From: DASZTV01 sp035548055
GTDB lineage: Bacteria > Actinomycetota > Actinomycetes > JAFAQI01
Reading direction: 5' to 3'
NCBI GenBank assembly: GCA_035548055.1
Contig: DASZTL010000024.1
Coordinates: 1-54,452 of the forward strand
DNA length: 54,452 bases
In this document: one piece after another, positions 14,776-23,831 of the stretch
Layout of the letters: each line of letters opens with the position of its first letter
Numbering within the stretch: the stretch's first letter is position 1
Notes under the pieces: model-generated
Databases searched by the model: none
What the model was told of the DNA's origin: nothing
The model's input: the letters and a program-made list of their open reading frames with translations, nothing else
Program-made: the position numbers and the translations under genes

Positions 14776-15600
14776 CTAGGCCACGATCCGGTTGAGCAGG
14801 AAGCCGTGACCGGCGGTGCGACCGCGCAGATGGTTGCGGGTCGGGTCCAGCAGCGGGCAGGTCAGATTCTCGTCGAAGCGACGCGTGTACTGCACCAGCC
14901 AGGTGCGGCCACCGGTCGCAGTGGACCGGCACATGTGCTTGGTGCGATGCGGGTTGCCGGTCCCACTGGGCAGCCACTGCGGCACTCGGAGCCGGTAGTG
15001 ACCGACGATCGCGTGCCACATGTAGCTCGTGGTGTAGACACCGAACCGCTTGTGGTTGCGGTGCAGAGCCCGAACCATGCCCTGGACGACCGCGCGGTTG
15101 TGACGGTTCGACTTGTGCCAGGTGTGCGTCGACCGGAACTCCACGTCGAGCCAGACCATCGGGGAGCGCATGTGCACCCGATGCAGCGTGCGGAGCCCAT
15201 CGAGCGCCTGTCGCGCACCATCGGTCCGCAGCTGGCACATCGTGCGGCCATGACAGTGCCCGATCCGTCCCGCGACCCGCATCTGCCGATGCGACGGGTA
15301 GGAGGCCACGACGTACCCGCCGACCTTGACGTGGTGATGACGCGCCCAGCGCAGCTGGGAGCGCAGGCAGGGATTCGTGGTGTGCCCGGTCCCGTGGGTG
15401 AGGCCGAGGATCACGTAGTGGGCTCGGCCGCGAGGCACATGGTGGGCGTGGTGGCCGCGGCACTGCGGCCAGGAGATGTCGTACCCGTGGGTGTAGGTGG
15501 TCGTGGAGGCTGCGATCGCTACGGGCTCACCGGCCACGCCGAAGGCGGACAGGACGGTGACGAGCGTGACGACCGCAGCCCGAATCCGGGCTGGGCGCAT
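14776..15600 (-). CDS. Secreted protein, glycoside hydrolase-like TIM barrel, histidine-rich
   Basis: The 274-residue protein starts with a signal peptide (MRPARIRAAVVTLVTVLSAF, cleavage near AIA-AS). The mature part opens with YTHGYDISWPQC, a motif of the DUF1906/GH25-like barrel proteins secreted by actinobacteria. Further matches are VGGYVVASYPS, MVWLDVEF and GVYTTSYMW. Catalytic acidic residues would be D in GYDISW and D/E in WLDVEF. The sequence is unusually rich in His, Arg and paired Cys residues (SWPQC, NPCL, CHGRTMC, MCRST, LTCP), which suggests disulphides outside the cell. Cell-wall glycan hydrolysis is inferred. The ATG at 15600 follows GGGGAA. Confidence 0.75.
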   Translation of the reverse strand: MRPARIRAAVVTLVTVLSAFGVAGEPVAIAASTTTYTHGYDISWPQCRGHHAHHVPRGRAHYVILGLTHGTGHTTNPCLRSQLRWARHHHVKVGGYVVASYPSHRQMRVAGRIGHCHGRTMCQLRTDGARQALDGLRTLHRVHMRSPMVWLDVEFRSTHTWHKSNRHNRAVVQGMVRALHRNHKRFGVYTTSYMWHAIVGHYRLRVPQWLPSGTGNPHRTKHMCRSTATGGRTWLVQYTRRFDENLTCPLLDPTRNHLRGRTAGHGFLLNRIVA

Positions 15601-15772
15601 GTCTGGGTTCCCCGTGAAAGGCTCGATGACAGTTGCTGGGCGAAATGTGCTTTCGAAGTTATTCGACAACCCGCGTGGGTATCTATAGTTCCTTTTGACC
15701 GAATTCTAATCCGCCGGAGGCCGCCGACGACCTGCCCGTAGACTCGTCCGGTCCCCGCGGCTCCGGCCGCAA

Positions 15773-15849
15773 GGGCAGGTAGCTCAGTTGGTACGAGCGT
15801 CCGCCTGAAAAGCGGAAGGTCGGCGGTTCGACCCCGCCCCTGCCCACCA
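15773..15849 (+). tRNA. tRNA-Phe (GAA)
   Basis: The acceptor GGGCAGG pairs with CCTGCCC, the anticodon stem and loop are TCCGC-CTGAAAA-GCGGA (anticodon GAA), and the T loop is TTCGACC. Discriminator A is followed by an encoded CCA at 15847-15849. Confidence 0.96.
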
Positions 15850-15860
15850 CGTACGACGAC

Positions 15861-15881
15861 GCGGGCCGCCTCGAGGCCCGC
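15861..15881 (+). terminator. GC-rich hairpin after tRNA-Phe
   Basis: GCGGGCC at 15861-15867 pairs with GGCCCGC at 15875-15881 around a 7-nt loop, 12 nt after the tRNA. There is no T tract, so it is only a candidate terminator or processing structure. Confidence 0.4.
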
Positions 15882-15944
15882 TCCTGCGGGTCGGCTGAGT
15901 CGGCCCGCCTCAAGCAATCCGCCGAAGAAGTCGACATCTACGCC

Positions 15945-16811
15945 GTGCCCCAGCCACGGCGTGCGCAGCCTGCGGACTTCCTGGTCGCGGCGATCCACAA
16001 CGCCTCACGCAGCGCCTTGGCGATGGCCGTCGTCGCAGTGGCGCTCGTCGGCACGGACACCGCTGTGGCGGTCCACCGCACAGCAGGTTCCGCCGACCGA
16101 TTCCCGGCTGCGGCGCCGGCCCGGTCACCTGGCGTCGCCGGCGGAGCGGTCGACATCGGCGCCTCCCCGTCGGCTCGCCCCTCACTGTCGCCGGCTGAGA
16201 CGAAGACTGCGAACCGGCAGGGAAGAGCACTGCTCAGGACCGCGATGAGCAACGCCCGCGCGAAGGGTTCCGTCCACGCCGTCGCCCGCTTCGTGAGCGA
16301 GCGCGGCCCCGCGGCCTTCGACAATCATGCTGCCCGCCACCACGGGGTGCAGCGGCTGTCGATCTACGGCGGGCACGTGACGATTCGCGTCCTGGGGCCG
16401 ATCACCTACTTCACCGGCGACAAGCGAGGGCTCGTCAAGTACTTCGGGTACAAGGCGAAGCTGGCAGTCCTGCAGGTCCACAAGTGGGTGCCGCTGATCG
16501 CCGGCAACAAGGGCTACCGAGTTCTCACCGAAGGCGTGACCCTTCCTTCGATGCTGCACAACGAGCGGGTCGTCGCGCCCCTCCGCATCCTTCCGGCGCG
16601 CACGATCGACGGCGTACCGGTCGTCGGCGTGCAGGGACGCGCCGCCGGCAGGGGGGTCCGCAGGCACTCGATCGCGACCTGGTGGATCTCTACCGGCGCG
16701 CATCCGTTGCCGGTCGAGTTCGATGCCTCCAACGCCAGCACCCGGCTGACGCAGCGGTTCAGCGCGTGGGGGAAGCCGGTCCGCGTGAAGCGACCGCACG
16801 CCATCTTCTGA
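15945..16811 (+). CDS. Secreted hypothetical protein
   Basis: The 288-residue protein has a hydrophobic segment at about residues 22-42 (SALAMAVVAVALVGTDTAVA), read as a signal peptide or anchor. A Ser/Pro/Ala-rich linker follows, then a beta-rich domain from about 90. The C-terminal motif STGAHPLPVEFDA followed by RFSAWGKPVRVKRP resembles secreted actinobacterial proteins with an LppX/LolA-like fold (a half barrel that can hold lipid). No lipobox cysteine is visible. The GTG at 15945 is the first in-frame start after tRNA-Phe; ATG at 16023 is a weaker alternative. It is convergent with the phosphatase gene, with only 10 nt between the stops. Confidence 0.65.
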   Translation: MPQPRRAQPADFLVAAIHNASRSALAMAVVAVALVGTDTAVAVHRTAGSADRFPAAAPARSPGVAGGAVDIGASPSARPSLSPAETKTANRQGRALLRTAMSNARAKGSVHAVARFVSERGPAAFDNHAARHHGVQRLSIYGGHVTIRVLGPITYFTGDKRGLVKYFGYKAKLAVLQVHKWVPLIAGNKGYRVLTEGVTLPSMLHNERVVAPLRILPARTIDGVPVVGVQGRAAGRGVRRHSIATWWISTGAHPLPVEFDASNASTRLTQRFSAWGKPVRVKRPHAIF

Positions 16812-16821
16812 GGAGGGGCTG

Positions 16822-19536
16822 CTACGGGCTGAACTCGGCGGCGACCAGCGCCACGTCGTCGCCGAGACGCGCTCCGGCGAATCGGTGCAACCGCTCGAGC
16901 ACGTCGTCGAGGGCGTACTGCAGGTCGCCGCTCGCGAGAGGCGCGGCCACCCATGCAAGGTCCACGAACCGGCGTTCCGGATCGCGCGCCTCGATCACAC
17001 CGTCGGTGTAGAGGAGCAGGCGATCGCCCGGGCTGAGCCATCCGCCGGCGGCGACCGGTGTCGCTCCGAGGCCGAGCGGCAGCGAGTACGGGACCGACAG
17101 CTCGCCGATCGCCCCACCGGTGACGAGCAGCGGGGCGGGATGGCCACACGAGACGACCGAGTACGAGCCGTCGTCGGCGACATCCGCGACAACCGCCGTC
17201 GCGAAGTCTTCGTCTTCGAGGTAAGGGCGGAGTCGGCGGTCCATCTGGCACGCCACCTCGGCGATGTCCGGCAGGTCCGCGGCCGCGGCTCGGAACTCGC
17301 CAAGCACCACGGTCGCGATCCGGATCGCGGCAAGCCCCTTGCCGCGGACGTCGCCCACCAGGAGGCGTACGCCGCCGGGGCGGGACACCACCTCGTACAG
17401 GTCACCACCGATGAGGGCTTCGGCCGTGGCGCTGACGTAGCGGCCAGCGAGCGAGACCGCGCCGAGTCGCTGCGGAACCGGCGCGAGGATCGCGCGCTGG
17501 GTCACGTCGGCAACGCGTTGTACGTCGGCCAGCTGACCGGACTGCTCGCGGAAGGTCTCGGCCGTCTCGAGCGCGAGCGCCGCGCGACGCGCAACGTCCT
17601 CCACGAACGAGACGTCCTCCGGGGCGTATCGCCGTCCCGAGTCGGCGTACAGCAAGGTGATCGCGCCGAACGTTCCGCTGCGACCGGTGAGAGGCACGAT
17701 CATCGCGCTCGACATCCCCAGTGCCCGGATGACGTCGCGGTGCTCGTCGGTCGACGCCATCTGCTCGATGAGCGCCTGGTCGAGGTCGGCGAACAGCATC
17801 GACTCGCCGGTTGCGACGACCGTCGGCGCGCCGCCCTGTCGTTGCCCAGCCATCGGGAAGCGACCCTTCATGCTCCGCGCCCACTCGAGCTGACCAGGAT
17901 CGGAATGGAACAACGCAGAGATCTCGAGCTCTCCGTCACGTAACAGCTGAACGATCGACCAGTCCGCCAGGGACGGGACGAGCAAGCGGTTGACCGCGTC
18001 GAGGGTCGCCTCGAAGTCCAGGCTGCCCGCGAACGCGACCGACGCCTCGGCGAGGAAGGCAAGCCGACGGCGGGCAGCGTCGGCACGCTCCAGCGCGATC
18101 GCGCGCTCCAGCGCTTGCGCCGTGGCATCAGCCATGGCCCCGACAAACGTCCGCTGCGTGGCCTCGTCGACCTCGCTCACCGCGGCGAAGGTCATCGACA
18201 ACAAACCGATCATGTGCGCGCCGACGCGAAGCGGTGCCACATGGAGGCAGGTCTCGTCCGGATAGATCCCCGCGAGCTGCGGGAATCGCGCCGTGAGCTG
18301 CTCCCGGTTGCGAAACATCGCCGCGACGCCGGTGCGCACGACCAGCGGCCCGGGCAGGTCGTCGTCGAGTCGCATCTCGTGGTATTCCACCTGCGGGATG
18401 TCGATCGTCGTCGCATGCGCCACCGATCGCAGAACGCCGTCATCGCCCAGCAGGTAGACGCGCACCGTCTGCGCACCGAGATCACCACACGCGTTGCGAG
18501 CGGTGACGCTGGTGATCTCGGCGACGGTCGCTGCGCCGGTCAGCTCGCCGGTGAATCGCTGCAGGATCTGCAACCGGTCCCAGGTGTCCTCGTACGTCGC
18601 GAGCCGTTCGACCTCAGCGGCCAGTGCATGCATGAACGGCGGTAGCTGCGGGGGAGGGTTGCCGGCCTCGACCGCGTGGATGTGGTCGATCAGCGCCCGG
18701 ACGTACCAACGCCGCAGTACGCGGTGCGAGACGGGTGCGGCGAGCGTCAGCAGCTTCGCGGCACGCGCGTAACGATCGGCCGCGTCGAGCGCGGCGAGAT
18801 AGCGCTCTCCTGCCGCGGCGATCGAGAGCGGCAGGCTCAACACGAGCTCCGTCTCCTCGTCTCCGCGAGCCGCTGCTGCCAGCCCTTGCCGCTTGATCGA
18901 CTCACGCGCCTCAGCGAAGTCCACGGTGACGGCGTCAATGAGGCCGACCATCGCCTCCGGCAAGGCCGCGCCACCACCCGCCACGTCCGCTCTCATCAAC
19001 TGCAGTTCACGCACGACGTTGTCGATGTGCGCCTTCGCGGCCAGCAGCAGGTCAGTCCGCACCTTGCCCAAACGGATGGTGTGGTGCGGCCCATCAACCT
19101 CCGGGTGCAGGAGTGGCTCGCGGGAGATGTCGAGACCGGTTGCGGGCGTCGGTTCCAGGGGAGTCGGCTGTTCGGCCAGCTCCGCCCACACGACCTTGCC
19201 GGCCGAGGACTCTTCGACCCCCCATCCGCTGGCGAGCGTGGCAACCAGCGACAGGCCGCGCCCGGTCATGGAGTCCGTCGACGAGCGCCCAACGACCGGC
19301 AACGTGCGCCCGCCGTCCTCTACCTCCAGCCGCAGCGCATGCTCCCCGCGCAAGATCCGCAAGGTGACCGGCTCACAGCCGTGCAGGATCGCGTTGGTCA
19401 CGAGCTCGGAAACCACCTGCTCGGCGTCCTCCACCAGATGGTCGGGCTCGGCCGCGAGCGACTTGGCGGTGAACCGACGCGCCTTGGGCACCGCGTCCGC
19501 CTCGCCGCCAAGCGTCAACTCGGAGAGCGCTCGCAT
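16822..19536 (-). CDS. Multidomain regulator: HATPase (RsbW-like), two GAF domains, SpoIIE-type PP2C phosphatase
   Basis: The 904-residue cytoplasmic protein begins with an anti-sigma-kinase-type ATPase domain (about 1-125). It has an N box with E44 and N48 (SELVTNAILHG), EVEDGG at 71-76 and TGRGLSLVAT around 91-100. A helical linker (about 150-320) with long coiled segments follows, then two GAF sensor domains (about 330-480 and 490-650). The SpoIIE phosphatase domain (about 680-904) has GGDLYE, VGDVRGKG, FATAVVADV, CGHPAPLL, LLYTDGVIEA and DDVALVAAE, so the metal-binding aspartates are present. Such proteins control STAS anti-anti-sigma factors by phosphorylation and dephosphorylation. No STAS, sigma or separate RsbW gene lies nearby, so its partners are elsewhere. 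Confidence 0.93.
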   Translation of the reverse strand: MRALSELTLGGEADAVPKARRFTAKSLAAEPDHLVEDAEQVVSELVTNAILHGCEPVTLRILRGEHALRLEVEDGGRTLPVVGRSSTDSMTGRGLSLVATLASGWGVEESSAGKVVWAELAEQPTPLEPTPATGLDISREPLLHPEVDGPHHTIRLGKVRTDLLLAAKAHIDNVVRELQLMRADVAGGGAALPEAMVGLIDAVTVDFAEARESIKRQGLAAAARGDEETELVLSLPLSIAAAGERYLAALDAADRYARAAKLLTLAAPVSHRVLRRWYVRALIDHIHAVEAGNPPPQLPPFMHALAAEVERLATYEDTWDRLQILQRFTGELTGAATVAEITSVTARNACGDLGAQTVRVYLLGDDGVLRSVAHATTIDIPQVEYHEMRLDDDLPGPLVVRTGVAAMFRNREQLTARFPQLAGIYPDETCLHVAPLRVGAHMIGLLSMTFAAVSEVDEATQRTFVGAMADATAQALERAIALERADAARRRLAFLAEASVAFAGSLDFEATLDAVNRLLVPSLADWSIVQLLRDGELEISALFHSDPGQLEWARSMKGRFPMAGQRQGGAPTVVATGESMLFADLDQALIEQMASTDEHRDVIRALGMSSAMIVPLTGRSGTFGAITLLYADSGRRYAPEDVSFVEDVARRAALALETAETFREQSGQLADVQRVADVTQRAILAPVPQRLGAVSLAGRYVSATAEALIGGDLYEVVSRPGGVRLLVGDVRGKGLAAIRIATVVLGEFRAAAADLPDIAEVACQMDRRLRPYLEDEDFATAVVADVADDGSYSVVSCGHPAPLLVTGGAIGELSVPYSLPLGLGATPVAAGGWLSPGDRLLLYTDGVIEARDPERRFVDLAWVAAPLASGDLQYALDDVLERLHRFAGARLGDDVALVAAEFSP

Positions 19537-19646
19537 CGGCTACCTGTCTGGACAGTGGGCGGTTCGGACAAGGGTCGGACGAGGCAGATCATCGCAAAGC
19601 CGCCGGCCAATTGCTCGGCGACTTGCAGTTGTCGGTCGCCGCCGGA

Positions 19647-20297
19647 TCACGAGCCATACGCTACGGCGCTGGCGAGGATCGGCAGGTCATGCCGCAGGTC
19701 GTCGATCGTCGACGGTCCGTCGAAGTACAGGACGTGCTCGATGTGGTCGGGGGTGTAGGCGATGACCTGCGCCGCGTGTTCGACCGTCTTGCCGTCCCGC
19801 GCCACCTTGCTCACGGGCAGGCCGGCGGCACGTTGCGCGGCGATCACCTGGCGCAGCGTGCCCCGCAACCCGACGAAGCCGGTGTCGAAGTTGTCGAGCC
19901 AACGGCGCAGGACCGGCAGCCGGTCGCGATGCGGGTCGACGGTCACGAACACGACACGTACGCGTCGGCGTACGCCGGCGGTGCTCTGGCGGAGCGCCTC
20001 GGCGATGTCCGCCATCGTCGTCGGGCACACATCGGGACAGTGCGTGTAGCCGAAGTAGACGAGGGTGACCTTCCCGTCCCCTTCTCGACGAAGGTCATAG
20101 CGGCGGCCGTCGGTGTCCGTCAGGACCACGCGTGGCTCGACGTTGGGCGGAGACAGGACGCCGCCATGCAGCCGGTCGCCGACCTGGGTGGCGCCCAGCT
20201 GGTCCCTCTCGCCCGCAGCGCCGCAGGCGCCGACGAGGGCAGCGATCAGGAACAGCATCGCCACCCGCAGACCCGGCGCCCGGCTGCTGCTGCCCAC
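19647..20297 (-). CDS. SCO1/SenC family copper chaperone, lipoprotein
   Basis: The 216-residue protein has a lipoprotein signal peptide (MLFLIAALVGAC, lipobox LVGAC with C25) and a thioredoxin-like SCO1 domain. The copper-binding C87-x3-C91 motif is in FGYTHCPDVCPTT, and the third ligand histidine is in KTVEHAAQVI. The family delivers copper to the CuA centre of cytochrome c oxidase and may also sense redox state. It should act outside the cytoplasmic membrane. The gene is divergent from the cupredoxin gene, with 55 nt between the starts, which suggests shared control by copper or respiration. Confidence 0.93.
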   Translation of the reverse strand: MGSSSRAPGLRVAMLFLIAALVGACGAAGERDQLGATQVGDRLHGGVLSPPNVEPRVVLTDTDGRRYDLRREGDGKVTLVYFGYTHCPDVCPTTMADIAEALRQSTAGVRRRVRVVFVTVDPHRDRLPVLRRWLDNFDTGFVGLRGTLRQVIAAQRAAGLPVSKVARDGKTVEHAAQVIAYTPDHIEHVLYFDGPSTIDDLRHDLPILASAVAYGS

Positions 20298-20352
20298 AAC
20301 GCCACGGTAGGTAGCCTCACGCGAGAGCAGTCAGCGACCCCGGAGGATCGAG

Positions 20353-20745
20353 ATGAGCCATGCCCGCCGTGTCCCGCTTCTCGCGGTCGGTCTGGCGGCT
20401 TCAACCGTGCTCACGGCCTGCGGCGGCGGCTCTAGCTCCGGCGGAGACGCGGGGACGGCGCAGCCAGAGACGACGGTGACCGCGACCTCGGGCACGCCCG
20501 TCGTGACCATTCATGACTTCGCCTTCACGCCGAAGACACTGGTCATCAAGGCCGGGATGAAGGTCAAGTTCGTGCAGGAAGACACCGTCACGCACAACGT
20601 GATCGGAGCGGCCGCCTCCTCGTTCATTCACTCGCCGGTGCTCAACAAGGGGCAGAGCTACACGGTGACCTTCAGCAAGCCGGGGACGTACAGCTACATC
20701 TGCTCGATCCACCCCTACATGCAGGCGAAGGTCATCGTCCAGTGA
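20353..20745 (+). CDS. Cupredoxin-domain lipoprotein (plastocyanin/amicyanin type)
   Basis: The 130-residue protein has a lipoprotein signal peptide with lipobox LTAC (C23), a Gly/Ser linker and a single cupredoxin domain (about 48-130). The type 1 copper ligands are all visible: H81 in TVTHNVIG, C117 and H120 in YICSIHPYM, and M123. It should carry an electron or bind copper at the outer face of the membrane. The ATG at 20353 follows CGGAGGATC. Its stop overlaps the GTG of the sedolisin gene by 4 nt (GTGA), so both are translated from one message. Confidence 0.94.
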   Translation: MSHARRVPLLAVGLAASTVLTACGGGSSSGGDAGTAQPETTVTATSGTPVVTIHDFAFTPKTLVIKAGMKVKFVQEDTVTHNVIGAAASSFIHSPVLNKGQSYTVTFSKPGTYSYICSIHPYMQAKVIVQ

Positions 20746-23700
20746 GCGGGCGGCGCCGCATCGTCATCGGCGCCACGGTCGCGGCCCTCGCACTCGGCGC
20801 GGCGCCTGGTTTCGCAACCGCGCCGACCTCGCAGGCGGTGACAACGGCAACCGCCACCGGACCGCAGCCGATTCGCACGCTGCTCGCGACGGTCCCGAAG
20901 CTCGTGCGCACGGCGACCGACCTCGGAGAGCTCGACCCGATACGAACGCTGCACGTCCTGCTCCCGCTCGCCCTGCCGAACGAACATGCGCTGGAGAAGT
21001 ACGTCGAGGCGGTGTACCAACCGCGGAGCGCGCACTTTCACGAGTTCCTGACACCCGCCGCCTTCGGTGAGCGGTTCGGCGCGCCCGCCGGTCAGGTCGG
21101 CGCAGTGGTTCAGACGCTGCGGGAACTCGGACTGCACGTCGAGACACCCGCAGCGAATCGTCTGTTCGTCGAAGCCAGCGGACCGGTCGCGCTCCTCGAG
21201 ACCGTCTTCGGCACCGCACTCCACAACTTCAAGCTGGCCGGTCGGTCGTTCTTCGCGAACGTGCGCAACATCCGGCTGCCCGCCGGTCTCGGCCGGACCG
21301 TGACCGGCGTGGTCGGGCTCGATGACCTGTCCCGTCCGGCGCCCAAGGTCCGCGAGCTGGAGCCAGCCGGATCACGCGCAGCCTCCCCGTCGATCGGCCC
21401 GATCGGACAGGACGGCGGAGTCACGCCCTGCCCCGCGGCAATCGCTGGTGTCGGCTACACGGCGCCGCAGCTCGCAACGGCGTACAACTTCAACGGTCTC
21501 TATGCGAAAGGCCTGCTCGGTCAGGGGATGTCGGCGGCGCTCGTCGAGTTCGACGACTACCACGACAGCAACGTGTCGGCAGTGAAGTCCTGCTACCACC
21601 TGCAGACGCCGGTCACGCGCCGGCTGGTCGCCGGCGGCAGCGGAGGTCCCCCCGCGACGGGTGAGATCGAGGACATGGCCGACATCACGACCACGCTCGA
21701 GATGCTGCCGAAGCTCCAGCACCTCTACGTATACATCGCACCGATCACGAGCGTCGGCGAGCTGCAGCTCTACTCCAGCTTCGTCACGGACAACCTCGCG
21801 TCGGTGATGTCGTCATCGTGGGGCAACTGTGAGGACCTCAACAGCGCCGCTGACAACCGGCTGTACGCCGCGATCACCGCGGAGGCAGCCGCGCAGGGTC
21901 AGCAGATCTTCGAGGCCAGCGGCGACTCAGGAGCGGTCGACTGCAGCGGGCTGTTCCCGTCGCCGACTGGTGACAGCATCAGCGTCGAACAGGAAGCCGC
22001 CGTGCCGTGGGTGACGGGAGTCGGCGGGACGAACCTCGGTGCGCGGACCGCCAACGGGCTGCCCGGTCCGCGTGACGAGGCGACCTGGAACGACAGCGGC
22101 GCCACCGGCGGTGGCGTCAGCGCGCTGTGGCGGATGCCGTCATGGCAGTACGCGCTGCCGTCTGCCCGTCATGCGCCGGGAGCGTCGCGCAAGGCGTGCG
22201 GTGCCCCGAAGGGCCAGCTCTGCCGCGAGGTCCCGGATCTGTCGGCGAACGCGGACCCCGCCTTCGGGATGCAAGGCAACAAGCTGCAGCTCGGTGTGGA
22301 CGTCGGCTCGGCGGGCTACTCAATCTACTGCGCAACCGCGAACTGCAGTCTGCTCGGCAGCGTCGGCGTTCCACTGCCCGACATCAACGCCGTCGGCGGA
22401 TGGCAGCCGATCGGCGGGACGAGCCTGTCGACGCCGCTCACCGCGGCGGCCGCGGTGCTGTGGGCCCAGGCGGCGAAGACCGCAGGTCTCAACGGCTTGG
22501 GTCTGATCAACCCGAGTCTCTACCGGATCGCGGCGGACTCCGCGAAGTACGCACACGACTTCCACGACATCACGACCGACAGCAACGACGCGCGGTACGA
22601 CCCGGCCGACTGCCCCGCGCTGTGCAACCCGCACCACTTGTACCGCGCTGCCAAGGGATACGACATGGCGAGCGGACTCGGCAGCTACGACGCGACGAAC
22701 CTCGGCGCCGACCTCGTCGCCCAGGCGCAGCGGCTCACGCTGGTCCCCGACCACGCGACGGTGTACGGCTACCGTCACGGGGTCGCGACGACCGCCCCGG
22801 TGGTGGCGAGCAGTGGATACCGGTCGGCGTCGTACACCGCCCACAGCAACGCCCCCTGGCTGCATGTCTCGAAGGGAAGGGCGCCAGGCAAGCTGCACTG
22901 GTCGGTCACACCGGGCGGACTCGGATCGGGCACCCACCACGGCACGATCACGGTGCGCAGCCGCGGGCACCGATCAACGCTGCACGTCACCTACTCCGTG
23001 TCGCCACGGGCGAAGCTGAAGGTGCCCGGCAGGACACTGCACTTCCGCGAAGGTGCGCTCAATGCCTCCGCGCGACCCACCATCGCGACGTGCGCCGGCC
23101 CGATGTGGGACGACGAGCTCTTCGACGCCGTCAACGGGTCAAAGGGACACCGGGCGTCGCCGCAGTCGAAGCAGAAGCTGCGGATCTCCAATGTCGGTGC
23201 GCCGGGAAGCAAGCTGCACTGGCAAGCCCTGCCGGACAGCCAGATCGGTAGCTGGCTGGGTGTCGATCTGCAACACGGCAAGCTCAAGACGCGGCCGGGT
23301 CGCGCACTGGTCCCGACCGACGGCACCACATCGCACGGCCACTCGAGCTCGTTGCGACTGGTTTCCCTCGCCAACAGCAACACCGTGGGTGGCTACCCGG
23401 GGATGCAACAGGGGATCTACCACGGCAAGGTCACGGTCTACGACCTCGCCGACCCGCGGGTCGTGCGGACCGTCCACGCCCGGCTCGTCCTGGGCAACGG
23501 CAACGACACGCCGTACCTGCGAAGCTACGAGAAGACGACGAGGTTCAGGTTGAAGCCCGGTGGGCGCACGACGTTCCGGATTCATCTCAGCGACGGGTCC
23601 GGAAGCTGCGGCTACTCCTACAGCGCCACGAGCAGCCGGCCCTGGGTGACTCTGAACGGCGCCGACTTCGCCGGCAAGGTGCCGCCGACAGGCGAGAAGA

Positions 23701-23825
23701 TCGTCGCCGCCACCGTGTCCGCGAAGAACCTGAAGCCTGGGGTGCACCCGTTCACGGTCACGTTGCAGTCGCAGGACGCCGAGCCGAGCCCGAGCCGGAT
23801 TCCTTTCACCCTGACGGTGAAGTAG
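20742..23825 (+). CDS. Secreted sedolisin-family (S53) serine-carboxyl protease with C-terminal beta domains
   Basis: The 1027-residue preproprotein has a signal peptide (about 1-30), a pro-kumamolisin activation domain (about 40-195), an S53 catalytic domain (about 225-660) and a long C-terminal beta-rich region (about 665-1027). The catalytic residues fit the sedolisin pattern: E310 and D314 in EIEDMADITT, oxyanion D395 in ASGDSGA and S561 in IGGTSLSTPLT. The C-terminal part holds at least two repeats with NAPWLHVS or SRPWVTLN followed by GTITV or FTVTLQS, similar to BACON-type modules that bind surfaces. Sedolisins work in acid, which hints at an acidic habitat. It is coupled to the cupredoxin gene through GTGA. 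Confidence 0.93.
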   Translation: MSGRRRIVIGATVAALALGAAPGFATAPTSQAVTTATATGPQPIRTLLATVPKLVRTATDLGELDPIRTLHVLLPLALPNEHALEKYVEAVYQPRSAHFHEFLTPAAFGERFGAPAGQVGAVVQTLRELGLHVETPAANRLFVEASGPVALLETVFGTALHNFKLAGRSFFANVRNIRLPAGLGRTVTGVVGLDDLSRPAPKVRELEPAGSRAASPSIGPIGQDGGVTPCPAAIAGVGYTAPQLATAYNFNGLYAKGLLGQGMSAALVEFDDYHDSNVSAVKSCYHLQTPVTRRLVAGGSGGPPATGEIEDMADITTTLEMLPKLQHLYVYIAPITSVGELQLYSSFVTDNLASVMSSSWGNCEDLNSAADNRLYAAITAEAAAQGQQIFEASGDSGAVDCSGLFPSPTGDSISVEQEAAVPWVTGVGGTNLGARTANGLPGPRDEATWNDSGATGGGVSALWRMPSWQYALPSARHAPGASRKACGAPKGQLCREVPDLSANADPAFGMQGNKLQLGVDVGSAGYSIYCATANCSLLGSVGVPLPDINAVGGWQPIGGTSLSTPLTAAAAVLWAQAAKTAGLNGLGLINPSLYRIAADSAKYAHDFHDITTDSNDARYDPADCPALCNPHHLYRAAKGYDMASGLGSYDATNLGADLVAQAQRLTLVPDHATVYGYRHGVATTAPVVASSGYRSASYTAHSNAPWLHVSKGRAPGKLHWSVTPGGLGSGTHHGTITVRSRGHRSTLHVTYSVSPRAKLKVPGRTLHFREGALNASARPTIATCAGPMWDDELFDAVNGSKGHRASPQSKQKLRISNVGAPGSKLHWQALPDSQIGSWLGVDLQHGKLKTRPGRALVPTDGTTSHGHSSSLRLVSLANSNTVGGYPGMQQGIYHGKVTVYDLADPRVVRTVHARLVLGNGNDTPYLRSYEKTTRFRLKPGGRTTFRIHLSDGSGSCGYSYSATSSRPWVTLNGADFAGKVPPTGEKIVAATVSAKNLKPGVHPFTVTLQSQDAEPSPSRIPFTLTVK

Positions 23826-23831
23826 CCCGTT

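Noticed and set aside
18676..19758. Long plus-strand frames over the phosphatase gene
   Set aside because: They are antisense to the N-terminal half of the 904-residue regulator, whose ATPase and GAF motifs are convincing.
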